Of a stretch of 64,000 nt of DNA, positions 54,999 through 63,436 are shown in pieces; position 1 is the first letter of the stretch, and every line of letters starts with the position of its first letter. This DNA comes from Sedimentitalea todarodis. Its GTDB lineage: Bacteria; Pseudomonadota; Alphaproteobacteria; Rhodobacterales; Rhodobacteraceae. Where the stretch lies: assembly GCF_032595355.1 (NCBI RefSeq), contig NZ_JASMWN010000003.1:310001-374000 (forward strand), in the 5' to 3' direction. The notes under the pieces are model-generated. The model made no database searches, had not been told where the DNA came from, and saw only the letters and a list, made by a program, of their open reading frames with translations. The translations under genes and the position numbers were made by a program.

Positions 54999-56429
54999 TC
55001 AAAGCCCCTTGGCGCGGTAACTCGCCGCCACCTTGGTAATCGAGACGAGGTAGGCTGCCGTTCGCAAATCGTCGACATCATCGCGCTCGTGCCAAACCTC
55101 GTGCATCGACTGATAGGCCGTACGCATCGTGTCATCCAGACCAGACCGCACAAGCTCCAACTCGTCAGCACCTCGAAGGTATTTCTTCTTGAAGTCGGGA
55201 GTCATCGACCAGGCATCGCCGAGATATCGGTCCAGGCGCTCCAATTCGTCCACGACCAATTGGTGACGCGCCTCTTCCTGCCGACGTTGCATGCGGCCAA
55301 AGCGAATGTGGCTCAGGTTCTTGACCCATTCGAAGTAGGACACGGTCACACCGCCCGCGTTGGCGTACATGTCCGGAATGATGACGACTCCCCTGGCGCG
55401 CAGAATGTCATCCGCCCCCGCCGTGATCGGACCGTTTGCCGCCTCGATGATCAATGGCGCCTTGATCCGGTCCGCATTTTGCAGGTTGATCACGCCTTCC
55501 AGTGCGGCCGGGATCAGGATGTCGCAGTCTTCTTCAAGAACCGCAGCCCCCTCGGCGGAATGGGCCGCATCCGGGAAACCGGTGACCCCTCCGTGCCCGC
55601 GTATCCAGTTGAACACCGCTTCGACATCAAGACCCCCCGGATTGAACAGAGCGCCATCGCGTTCGATGATGCCGGTGATGATCGCACCATCCTCTTCGGC
55701 CAGGAATTTGGCCGCGTGGTATCCGACGTTGCCCAGACCCTGTACGATGATCCTCTTGCCATCCAGCGACCCAGACAGGCCGGACTTTGCAACGTCTTCG
55801 GGATGTCGGAAGAACTCTCTCAGGGCATATTGCACGCCACGCCCCGTGGCCTCGACCCGGCCGGCAATACCGCCGGCATTCGGCGGCTTGCCAGTCACAC
55901 AGGCCCGCGCGTTGATATCCGTAGTATTCATGCGGGCGTATTGGTCGGCAATCCACGCCATTTCCCGCTCGCCCGTTCCCATGTCAGGCGCAGGCACGTT
56001 CTGGCTCGGGTTAATCAGATCACGCTTGACCAGTTCATAGGCAAAGCGACGGGTGATCTGCTCCAGTTCGTGTTCGTCATATTGGCGCGGATCGATCCTC
56101 AGACCACCCTTGGAGCCGCCAAACGGTGTCTCCACCAAGGCGCATTTATAGGTCATCAGCGCGGCGAGCGCCTCGACCTCATCCTGGTTGACGCCCGTGG
56201 CGAAGCGGATACCGCCCTTGACCGGTTCCATATGCTCGGAATGCACTGACCTGTACCCGGTAAAGGTCTGGATCTGCCCGCGCAGCCGCACACCAAAACG
56301 TACGGTATAGGTGGCGTTGCATACCCGGATCTTTTCTTCCAGCCCCGGCGGCAAGTCCATCAGCGCCACCGCGCGATTGAACATCAGATCGACGCTTTCG
56401 CGGAATGTCGGCTCGTTTCTCTGGTTCAT
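54999..56429 (-). CDS. Glu/Leu/Phe/Val-family dehydrogenase (probable glutamate dehydrogenase)
   Basis: A 476-residue hexameric-type amino acid dehydrogenase. The substrate-binding motif PFGGSKGGLRIDP lies near residue 100, the catalytic-site segment is VPAPDMGTGEREM, and the nucleotide fold starts IIVQGLGNVGYHAAKFL. Length and motifs favour NAD(P)-dependent glutamate dehydrogenase. GGGAGGAG precedes the ATG. Single gene, divergent from the Tad genes. Confidence 0.92.
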   Translation of the reverse strand: MNQRNEPTFRESVDLMFNRAVALMDLPPGLEEKIRVCNATYTVRFGVRLRGQIQTFTGYRSVHSEHMEPVKGGIRFATGVNQDEVEALAALMTYKCALVETPFGGSKGGLRIDPRQYDEHELEQITRRFAYELVKRDLINPSQNVPAPDMGTGEREMAWIADQYARMNTTDINARACVTGKPPNAGGIAGRVEATGRGVQYALREFFRHPEDVAKSGLSGSLDGKRIIVQGLGNVGYHAAKFLAEEDGAIITGIIERDGALFNPGGLDVEAVFNWIRGHGGVTGFPDAAHSAEGAAVLEEDCDILIPAALEGVINLQNADRIKAPLIIEAANGPITAGADDILRARGVVIIPDMYANAGGVTVSYFEWVKNLSHIRFGRMQRRQEEARHQLVVDELERLDRYLGDAWSMTPDFKKKYLRGADELELVRSGLDDTMRTAYQSMHEVWHERDDVDDLRTAAYLVSITKVAASYRAKGL

Positions 56430-56746
56430 ATGTTACTCCTCCCGAACGTTCACAACGACTCATCTGTGCTGTGTTCTACGAGCCAACCTATGACGAGATG
56501 GTGAAGTTTGGCGACATATTTGACATGATCCTGTACATGACTGCATGAAATCGACCATAATGCAGGGTGGAAAGGGCGCGTGGTTCAGCGGGGAATTCGG
56601 CGACGAACGAGATAGGATTGTACTAAACTTGTAGGAAAAATACGTAATCTGGCGCGATTTGTGTCCAATTTCCGTCACGTTCCGTTGACATAGATTGATA
56701 GATTTTTTTTGTCCGATGTCCCTAATAGGACGGATGAGGTTTAACG
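56430..56746. promoter_or_regulatory. Divergent intergenic region, glutamate dehydrogenase / TadG-like
   Basis: 317 bases with no gene. AT-rich near the TadG side: TTGACA at 56685-56690, an eight-T run at 56703-56710, and the imperfect inverted repeat GTCCCTAATAGGAC (56718-56731). No good -10 at standard spacing from that TTGACA, so the promoter is tentative. Confidence 0.4.
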
Positions 56747-58516
56747 ATGAGTTCCAATGCCAAGGCCAGCAAACTGAATCGCCCCGACAGACGATCCGTA
56801 TGCGCCCCCGTGCGTGCAGGTTTTCTGCGTGACTTCGCACGCGACGACAGCGGCGCGATGCTGGTCTTTGGCGTCTATGCATTTCTCATCATCCTGATGG
56901 TTGCCGGGATCGGCATCGACTTCATGCGCTTTGAACGCGACCGTTCCAAACTCCAGGCGACTCTGGATCGCGCGGTCCTCGCGGCGGCAGACCTTGATCA
57001 ACCGATGGACCCATCTGCGGTCGTGGAAGATTATTTCGCGAAATCGGGACTGGGTGAATATCTCACCTCGGTGACAGTGGACGAGGGTCTTGGCTATCGC
57101 GTGGTTTCGGCGACGGCCAGCACAGCAATCGATACGCAGTTCATGCACATGAATGGCGTGGACACGCTGATCGCGCCGGCCGCTGGCACGGCAGAGGAAC
57201 GCATCGACGGTGTCGAGATCTCGCTGGTGCTTGATGTTTCGGGTTCGATGAACAACAACAACCGTTTGCCGAACCTGATCACGGCTGCACGAGAGTTTGT
57301 CGATACCATGGCCGACAACAGCGCCGAGGGTGACCTGTCGATGTCGATCATCCCCTATGCGACCCAAGTTGCGGTGCCGCAGACCCTGATGGAACAATTC
57401 AATGTATCCGAAGAGCACCGGTATTCGAACTGCATCAATTTCGCGAGCGATGACTTCGATACGGCGACCATGTCCTATATCGACGCATACCAGCGAACGA
57501 TGCATTTCGACCCCTGGTACGTATTTGATGGGCTTATGCAATCAGACGTCACTCTGGTCGGAAATGACGATCAATCACTGCCAGTCTGCGAGGCCGATGT
57601 CGACCGCCAAATCCTGCTCATGCAATCCGATCCGGAGATCCTGAAATCCTATATCAGCAATCTGACCGCCCGCGGCAACACGTCGATCGACGTTGGAATG
57701 AAGTGGGGGACGGCGCTGCTTGATCCCAGCCTTCGCATTGCAATGAATTCGCTCAGCACGATCGGCGATGTTCCCGAAAGCGCGTCGCAGCTGCCAACAA
57801 ATTACAACGACGGCGAGACACTCAAGGTGATCGTCCTGATGACCGACGGGCAGAACACGCCTCAATACTTCATCAACGAGGGGTTTCGCGAGGGGTCCTC
57901 GAATGTCTTCTTCAACAATGACGAGAAAGCGTATTCGATCTATCACCCGCCAGCGGACGCCTATTTCTGGCCCGACGACAACAAGGGGCAGCATTACGAC
58001 AGCAATGGCAACTTGGTGAGTGATGGCAACATGTGGGCCGACCATCCCTATGGAGCAAATCATCCAGAAGGCAGCGACGAAGGATGTATCGGATCCTCAC
58101 CGGAAAACTGGTTCTGCACGGAACGGTCTGAACCCGGCACGCCGATCAACCTCGCCTATCCGGATCTTTGGGCGCATGTGACTCTCAAGGCGAACCTGGA
58201 TGAAAACTATGACAATAGTAACTTCATGTCATCGTCGGAAGCTTACCGAAAGTGGTATCAGGATGTTCGCAACTATGTGAATACCTGGGTCAAGAACAGC
58301 CGCACGGAGCGGATCTGCGATGTTGCCAAGGACAACAACATCATCGTGTTCACAATTGGCTTTGACGCCCCATCCGGCGGTGTCGACATCCTGAAGTACT
58401 GTTCCAGTTCCGACGCCCACTTCTTTGAGGTCAAACGCGATACGGATGGCGAGAAAATTCGAATTGCCTTCTCGTCGATCGCCTCGTCGATCCGCAAATT
58501 GAGGTTGACCCAGTGA
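56747..58516 (+). CDS. TadG-like protein with VWA domain
   Basis: A 589-residue membrane-anchored protein. The TadE/G-type N-terminus has AMLVFGVYAFLIILMVAGIG (about 37-56) after a basic segment (DFARDDSG). A VWA domain follows with MIDAS motif DVSGSM (163-168). A long acidic insert rich in Asn/Asp precedes SSIASSIRKLRLTQ. Such proteins help assemble Flp/Tad pili or act outside the membrane. Its stop overlaps the next GTG (GTGA). Confidence 0.88.
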   Translation: MSSNAKASKLNRPDRRSVCAPVRAGFLRDFARDDSGAMLVFGVYAFLIILMVAGIGIDFMRFERDRSKLQATLDRAVLAAADLDQPMDPSAVVEDYFAKSGLGEYLTSVTVDEGLGYRVVSATASTAIDTQFMHMNGVDTLIAPAAGTAEERIDGVEISLVLDVSGSMNNNNRLPNLITAAREFVDTMADNSAEGDLSMSIIPYATQVAVPQTLMEQFNVSEEHRYSNCINFASDDFDTATMSYIDAYQRTMHFDPWYVFDGLMQSDVTLVGNDDQSLPVCEADVDRQILLMQSDPEILKSYISNLTARGNTSIDVGMKWGTALLDPSLRIAMNSLSTIGDVPESASQLPTNYNDGETLKVIVLMTDGQNTPQYFINEGFREGSSNVFFNNDEKAYSIYHPPADAYFWPDDNKGQHYDSNGNLVSDGNMWADHPYGANHPEGSDEGCIGSSPENWFCTERSEPGTPINLAYPDLWAHVTLKANLDENYDNSNFMSSSEAYRKWYQDVRNYVNTWVKNSRTERICDVAKDNNIIVFTIGFDAPSGGVDILKYCSSSDAHFFEVKRDTDGEKIRIAFSSIASSIRKLRLTQ

Positions 58517-59052
58517 GGCGCCGGGTTGCGATCCTGTTCAGGCGCTTCCTGCGTTCGGAGAACGGCAACGGGACGATCGAGTTCGTGATCACCTTTCCTG
58601 CCATGCTGCTCTTCATGCTGTCAGGCATCGAATTGGGTATCATGACCCTGAACCATTCCAGCCTGGAACGGGCGATGGATCTGACCGTACGCGATATTCG
58701 CCTCAGCACCGGCTCTGCCCCACAGCACGACGCGATCAAGGACCTGATCTGCGACCGTGCCGGCTTCATCAGCAATTGCAAATCCAACCTCAGGCTCGAG
58801 ATGATCCAGGTCGATCCGCGCAACTGGACGGGCGTGGTGCGTGAAGCCTCCTGCACCGACGCATCCAGAGAGGTGCAACCCAAGGTGAACTTCAAGAACG
58901 ACGCTGGCGACAACGAACTGATGATCCTGCGGGCCTGCGCCAAGATTTCGCCGGTTTTCCCCACCACCGGGCTGGGCAAGAGCATGGCGAAAGATGGCGC
59001 CGGTCAATACGCGCTCGTATCCACGTCTGCATTTGTGCAGGAGCCGAGGTAA
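58513..59052 (+). CDS. TadE-like pseudopilin
   Basis: A 179-residue TadE family protein: basic start MRRRVAILFRRFLRSENGNG, then the membrane segment TIEFVITFPAMLLFMLSGIELG with the conserved E-F typical of TadE, then an extracytoplasmic domain with cysteines (DRAGFISNCKSN, EASCTDAS, LRACAKIS). GTG start coupled to the gene upstream. Predicted to be processed and exported with pilus components. Confidence 0.86.
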   Translation: MRRRVAILFRRFLRSENGNGTIEFVITFPAMLLFMLSGIELGIMTLNHSSLERAMDLTVRDIRLSTGSAPQHDAIKDLICDRAGFISNCKSNLRLEMIQVDPRNWTGVVREASCTDASREVQPKVNFKNDAGDNELMILRACAKISPVFPTTGLGKSMAKDGAGQYALVSTSAFVQEPR

Positions 59053-59055
59053 GCC

Positions 59056-59622
59056 ATGCGACCTGCAAGACTGCGCACCCTTCTCGCCACTTTCTGGAAT
59101 GACACACGTGGCAGCGTGACGGTGGAATTCATCCTTGCGATGCCCTTTGTGTTCTGGGCGTTCATGGCATCCTACGTCTATTTTGATGGCTATCATCAAA
59201 GCACCGCAAATCTGAAAGCAGCCTATACGATCAGCGATCTGATTTCCCGGGAAACGACCGATATCAACGATGCCTATGTCGACAGCATGTACGAGCTCTT
59301 TGGTTTGATGACTCACACGCCGAGCGACATCGCTTTGCGCATCTCCGTCGTCCGCTGGGATGAACCCGACAATCGCTACTATGTCAACTGGTCGGCAAAC
59401 CGCGGCTTTCCCGACGCGTTGAACGACGCAACGATCAGCCAGTTCGCAGGCAAGCTCCCGACGATGCCGGACAATGAAATTGTCATCCTTGTAGAAACGG
59501 AAAACACGTTCACGCCACTGTTCAGGATCGGCATGGACGAGACCAAGCTGGAGAATTTCGTGTTCACCCGGCCCCGGTTCGTTGACCAGATCAAGTGGAA
59601 CGGCCAAAGCAGTCTCGGCTGA
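59056..59622 (+). CDS. TadE/TadG-like protein
   Basis: A 188-residue protein with basic start and WNDTRGSVTVEFILAMPFVF, again the G-x(3)-E-F membrane start of TadE-type proteins, followed by a soluble domain (YVNWSANRGFPDALND, ENTFTPLFRIGM). Starts four bases after the TadE-like gene. Third member of the module; core tad secretion genes are not in the window. Confidence 0.84.
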   Translation: MRPARLRTLLATFWNDTRGSVTVEFILAMPFVFWAFMASYVYFDGYHQSTANLKAAYTISDLISRETTDINDAYVDSMYELFGLMTHTPSDIALRISVVRWDEPDNRYYVNWSANRGFPDALNDATISQFAGKLPTMPDNEIVILVETENTFTPLFRIGMDETKLENFVFTRPRFVDQIKWNGQSSLG

Positions 59623-59683
59623 GACCGCTCCCCGCGGCCAGCATTGCCATCCGAATTATTATGCCTTACGCCGATGGCCGCGA

Positions 59684-60154
59684 TCAGCGGCGCGCGGCGA
59701 GTTGTTCGGCAAGGCGATCCGCCATGAAACGAGCCTGATGTGCCGGAATAACACCGCCCACGCCAACATGGCGACCAAACCGCCACCACAGGCCCGGTCG
59801 CCAGGTTTTCACAGTTGGCACATGGGTTCGCACAACAAAACCGTTTGACGGTTTGAAGGCAAGAAACCCCCTGTCCATAGACAGGATTTCGTCTAGGCGG
59901 GCGATGGAGACCCCACTGCTGTCGCGCAATCCTTCGCTGGTGAGTTCAATACGATGCAGCGTCGCCTGATAAAGCCGCAGGGCAATGACCAGGGAAAAGA
60001 CGCCAAGAACAATGGCACAGGTCCGCAAGATCGCCGAGGTGCCTGTCGTGGCACCGGAATAGATCAGGAGCACGGCCACCCCGCCCAGCGTCGCCACAGC
60101 CATCCAGCGCCGAAACGCGCTGGCCTCCACAACTGCGATAACGTCCGTTTGCAT
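59684..60154 (-). CDS. Hypothetical membrane protein (PH-like domain)
   Basis: A 156-residue protein with two membrane segments (RWMAVATLGGVAVLLIYSG and AILRTCAIVLGVFSLVIAL) and a cytosolic part (RIELTSEGLRDSSG, IARLDEILSMDRG) whose pattern resembles bacterial PH-like domains. No family name can be given with confidence. Convergent with the TadE/G genes. Confidence 0.68.
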   Translation of the reverse strand: MQTDVIAVVEASAFRRWMAVATLGGVAVLLIYSGATTGTSAILRTCAIVLGVFSLVIALRLYQATLHRIELTSEGLRDSSGVSIARLDEILSMDRGFLAFKPSNGFVVRTHVPTVKTWRPGLWWRFGRHVGVGGVIPAHQARFMADRLAEQLAARR

Positions 60155-60221
60155 CGAGCCCTCCCGGCGGTTGCATCAACCTGCGCATATCGCAGTCAGA
60201 CACTGCATGTACAGACAGTCT

Positions 60222-61172
60222 CTAACCCTCGCGCAAAATGATGACTTCTGCGCCGGGTTCCTCGGGTTCGTCATCGACCATCTCGGCCGGGAAACCGGGT
60301 GCCCGGATATCCAGCCCCGTGGCCTCTTCCAGACGCCGGATGATATTGGGAGAGAGCTCGCGTGGCCCAAAGCGCTCGATGCCATCGGCAAAAATGTCGA
60401 TCAGTTTCGGGCTGATGTCCAATGGCACGCCCGAACGGTCGGCCACCAGCTGAAACAGGCCGATGTCCTTGGCCACGAGATCCATTGTGAACGAGATATC
60501 GCGGCTGCCGTTCAGGATCACCTGGCTTTCGGTTTCATGCACGAAACTTGTCCCCGAGCTGATCCGGATCGCCTCGTAGGCCACGCTCAGATCCATGCCG
60601 GCGGCCTTGGACACAACCAGCGCCTCGGCACAGCTGACCAGATTGGCGGTGGCGAGATAGTTGGTCACGACCTTGAGAATGCTGGCGCTGCCCAAATCCC
60701 CGGTATGCAGAACCCGCCGCCCCATCGTGGTCAGCAAGGGCAGCACGCGCTCAAACGTCGGTCGGTCGCACCCGGCAAAGATGCTGATGTTGCCGCTGTC
60801 GGCGCGGTGGCACCCGCCAGAAACCGGGCAATCCACTGCTGCCCCGCCCCGCGCCCGTACGGCCTCGCCCAACCGTCTGACCTCTGCTTCGTCGGTGGTA
60901 GACATCTCCATCCAGACCTTGCCCGCCACGACCTCCTCCAGCATTTCGGACATCACCGCGTCGCTCGCTGCCGGGCTTGGCAGGCAGGTGATTACCACAT
61001 CGCAATCCCGCATCATGGCCGCAGGATTGCCGCCCGCGACCGCGCCACGTGCGACGAAGGCGGTGACAAGATCAGCATCCAGATCGTGAACCCACAGGTC
61101 GATTCCATTGCGCAGCAGGCTCCCGGACAGCTTGCCACCGACATTCCCCAACCCGACAAACCCAACGCGCAT
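60222..61172 (-). CDS. NAD(P)-dependent beta-hydroxyacid dehydrogenase family enzyme
   Basis: A 316-residue 3-hydroxyisobutyrate/6-phosphogluconate dehydrogenase-type enzyme. The Rossmann start is MRVGFVGLGNVGGKL, the substrate-binding loop DCPVSGGCHRADSGNISIF, and the catalytic-Lys helix SILKVVTNYLA. ATG 61172 with GGGGAG eight bases upstream is chosen. Substrate cannot be told from sequence; divergent from pirin. Confidence 0.9.
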   Translation of the reverse strand: MRVGFVGLGNVGGKLSGSLLRNGIDLWVHDLDADLVTAFVARGAVAGGNPAAMMRDCDVVITCLPSPAASDAVMSEMLEEVVAGKVWMEMSTTDEAEVRRLGEAVRARGGAAVDCPVSGGCHRADSGNISIFAGCDRPTFERVLPLLTTMGRRVLHTGDLGSASILKVVTNYLATANLVSCAEALVVSKAAGMDLSVAYEAIRISSGTSFVHETESQVILNGSRDISFTMDLVAKDIGLFQLVADRSGVPLDISPKLIDIFADGIERFGPRELSPNIIRRLEEATGLDIRAPGFPAEMVDDEPEEPGAEVIILREG

Positions 61173-61353
61173 GATACAGACTCCCCTGAGAATTTTTCTG
61201 AGCCTCACCTGTCAGGATGTCCCGGTCTGATCCATTTGCGACCAAGAATTTCCTGAAATGTCATCGGACGAGGCGGGTCGCCCACCGCTGACTGTCTGCG
61301 CGCGGATGCACAGCTTTGGTTTGGTAGCAATAATTGCGGACCCCCGCATCACA

Positions 61354-61364
61354 CCTAAATTAGG
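61354..61364. promoter_or_regulatory. Short palindrome upstream of pirin
   Basis: Perfect CCTAA-a-TTAGG, 32 bases before the pirin ATG, overlapping a possible -10 (TAAATT at 61356-61361, with TTGCGG 16 bases upstream). May be an operator; regulator unknown. Confidence 0.35.
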
Positions 61365-61395
61365 ATGAGTGAAACTCAGCGCAGGAGGCAGAACC

Positions 61396-62307
61396 ATGTC
61401 CCTCAGACCAACGCTCGAAACCCGCAAGGCGATACCTACCATGGAAGGCGCAGGCGTAAAGCTGCACCGTGCCTTCGGGTTCCAGGATCCGACCGAACTC
61501 GACCCGTTCCTGTTGTTTGATGATTTCCGCAATGATCGGCCCGAGGATTTTATCAAGGGTTTTCCGTGGCATCCGCATCGCGGGATCGAAACCATCACCT
61601 ACGTGCTGTCCGGCAGTGTCGACCACGGCGATTCACTCGGCAACAGCGGAACACTGGGGGCTGGCGACGTGCAATGGATGACCGCCGGTTCGGGAATCAT
61701 GCACCAGGAAATGCCACACGGGAATGCTTCCGGGCAAATGCACGGGTTCCAGCTCTGGGGGAATTTGCCCTCAGCGCAGAAAATGACCGCGCCCCGGTAT
61801 CAGGACGTGAGTGCTGCGGAAATCCCGGAGGTGATCGACGACGATGGCACCCGTGTCCGGGTCATCGTGGGTGAATTCTGGGGCAGGTCTGGGCCGGTTG
61901 ATGGCATTGCCGCCGACCCGCAATATCTTGATGTGTCGGTGCCGGCAGGTGTGCGCAGGACATTTCGCATCGACACCTACCGCCGGGCGTTTGCCTATGT
62001 GTTCGAAGGGGCTGCGGCCTTTGCCGATGCGTCGGCCCCGACAGGCGTCTTGCTGGAAAAGGAAGTGGCCGGGCAAGAGGTCAATATCCGAGATCTGTCC
62101 GGTGATCGAACCCTCGTCCGGTTCGGCGCCGGCGACGAGATCACCGTTCAGGCGGGCCCCGAAGGTGTCCGGTTTCTGCTGATCTCGGGCGCTCCGATTG
62201 ATGAACCCGTCGCCTGGCACGGCCCGATTGTCATGAACACGCAGGCGGAATTGAGGCAGGCCATGCAGGATCTGCGCAACGGCATGTTTGTTCAGCCGGC
62301 GCACTAG
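61396..62307 (+). CDS. Pirin family protein
   Basis: A 303-residue bicupin pirin. The metal-binding His/Glu set appears in FPWHPHRGIETITYVLSG and MHGFQLWGNLP. Family members include quercetin 2,3-dioxygenases and redox-linked regulators; the function here is open. ATG 61396 has GGAGG nine bases upstream. Convergent with a TetR gene and sharing a terminator with it. Confidence 0.92.
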   Translation: MSLRPTLETRKAIPTMEGAGVKLHRAFGFQDPTELDPFLLFDDFRNDRPEDFIKGFPWHPHRGIETITYVLSGSVDHGDSLGNSGTLGAGDVQWMTAGSGIMHQEMPHGNASGQMHGFQLWGNLPSAQKMTAPRYQDVSAAEIPEVIDDDGTRVRVIVGEFWGRSGPVDGIAADPQYLDVSVPAGVRRTFRIDTYRRAFAYVFEGAAAFADASAPTGVLLEKEVAGQEVNIRDLSGDRTLVRFGAGDEITVQAGPEGVRFLLISGAPIDEPVAWHGPIVMNTQAELRQAMQDLRNGMFVQPAH

Positions 62308-62330
62308 GGACGTTTATGATCATAGAAACA

Positions 62331-62368
62331 GCGGTTGCGCCCAGAACCTTTGCTCAGGGCGCAACCGC
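62331..62368. terminator. Bidirectional terminator between pirin and tetR
   Basis: Perfect 12-bp stem GCGGTTGCGCCC / GGGCGCAACCGC with a 14-base loop. The second arm encodes the last residues of the TetR protein (stop at 62354-62356 lies in the loop), so the hairpin overlaps coding sequence. Serves both convergent genes. Confidence 0.8.
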
Positions 62369-62941
62369 TTTGCGAACCATGTCCCAATAGATAGTTTCGA
62401 CCTCCTCGACCGACAGCCGGCCACCGGTCCGGTACCAGGTGTTCACCCCTGTCAGCATGGCGATCAGCGCCAGGGTCGCGATCTTGGTATCAGGCACGGA
62501 AAACACACCGGTGCAAACGCCCTGCCGCAGGATTTGTTCAAGTTCATCTTCATACCGCCGACGCAAGGTTTCGATGGTGGCGAAATTCTCGTCAGAAAGA
62601 CTGCGCAGTTCCATATAGGAGACAAAGACCGCATCTGCCCGCTCCATGTGGAACGCGATGTGAAAGCGGGTAAAATCCTCAAGCTGGGCAAGCGAATCCT
62701 CGGGCACGTCCCGCGCCGCCCGTGCGGCGAGCAGGTCTTCCATATGTCCCTGCATCAGGCCGAACAGAAGGCTTTGCTTATCGGGCGTATAGTTATAGAG
62801 AGCTCCGGCCTGCACCCCGACGTCGGAGGCAATCTGGCGCATCGAAACGGCCGCATAGCCGTGTTGAGCAAAAAGGCGCATCGCGACGTCGCGAATGCGC
62901 GGACCAGTGATATCGGAGTGGGAACCGGTTGTACGAGCCAT
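62354..62941 (-). CDS. TetR family transcriptional regulator
   Basis: A 195-residue TetR-type repressor. The N-terminal helix-turn-helix is VAMRLFAQHGYAAVSMRQIA followed by VGVQAGALYNYTPDKQSLL; the C-terminal ligand domain is typical length. A 22-bp perfect palindrome just upstream of its ATG is the probable operator for autorepression. Ligand unknown; the layout resembles TetR regulators of acyl-CoA metabolism genes, but no such genes are adjacent here. Confidence 0.93.
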   Translation of the reverse strand: MARTTGSHSDITGPRIRDVAMRLFAQHGYAAVSMRQIASDVGVQAGALYNYTPDKQSLLFGLMQGHMEDLLAARAARDVPEDSLAQLEDFTRFHIAFHMERADAVFVSYMELRSLSDENFATIETLRRRYEDELEQILRQGVCTGVFSVPDTKIATLALIAMLTGVNTWYRTGGRLSVEEVETIYWDMVRKAVAP

Positions 62942-62952
62942 GTCGGGGATGC

Positions 62953-62974
62953 TATCTGAACATATGTTCAGATA
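62953..62974. promoter_or_regulatory. 22-bp perfect palindrome, probable TetR operator
   Basis: Half-site TATCTGAACAT followed by its exact reverse complement. Located 12 bases upstream of the TetR ATG and about 70 bases before the divergent lipoprotein gene. Confidence 0.82.
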
Positions 62975-63043
62975 AAACCCCTGCTTGCACTGCGACCTTC
63001 AAACAGGCATCACAAAGGCCAGATCGCGACGCAAGAGGTGCCG

Positions 63044-63358
63044 ATGTCATCACAGTCCAGAGGACCCAAGGCCTGGGTGCGGGTGATTGGCCCGCTCCTG
63101 TTGTTGGCGGCCTGCGCGCAAATCCCACAACTGGACGGCACTGTACCTGCGCGCCTTGAGAGTGCTGACTATCCGGCGCTTGCGCCCATCGAGACGCTGC
63201 TGGTGCCCCTGCCCGACCCGCAAGAACGCAGCGAAGATGTGCGGCAGGGCCTGGAAGGCCGCCGGGATGCCTTGCGGGACCGAGCGCGCAGGTTGAACGG
63301 TGTCGCGGTCGTCGACGAGGAAACCGAGGCGCGCATGCGCGTCGGGGTGGAGAGTTAG
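63044..63358 (+). CDS. Putative lipoprotein
   Basis: A 104-residue protein with signal peptide and lipobox LAAC (GPLLLLAACAQIP), then a Pro-rich segment and a charged helical tail (GLEGRRDALRDRARRLNG). ATG 63044 is used; a GTG six bases earlier is in frame. It may share the TetR palindrome region. Function unknown; it is the gene just upstream of hom. Confidence 0.75.
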   Translation: MSSQSRGPKAWVRVIGPLLLLAACAQIPQLDGTVPARLESADYPALAPIETLLVPLPDPQERSEDVRQGLEGRRDALRDRARRLNGVAVVDEETEARMRVGVES

Positions 63359-63436
63359 GCAACGGCATGTGACGCGTTGCGCCCCTGCATCGAACCCGCT
63401 AAGGCACAGCCAGCAACAGGAATAAGGGACAGCTTC

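Noticed and set aside
54829..55020. Short plus-strand frame in the soxB-dehydrogenase gap
   Set aside because: No ribosome-binding site or family resemblance; overlaps the dehydrogenase 3' end.
62959..62970. GAACATATGTTC as a LexA site
   Set aside because: This matches the Gram-positive SOS box, not the GTTC-N7-GTTC form used in alphaproteobacteria; it is the centre of a longer palindrome that fits the adjacent TetR gene.
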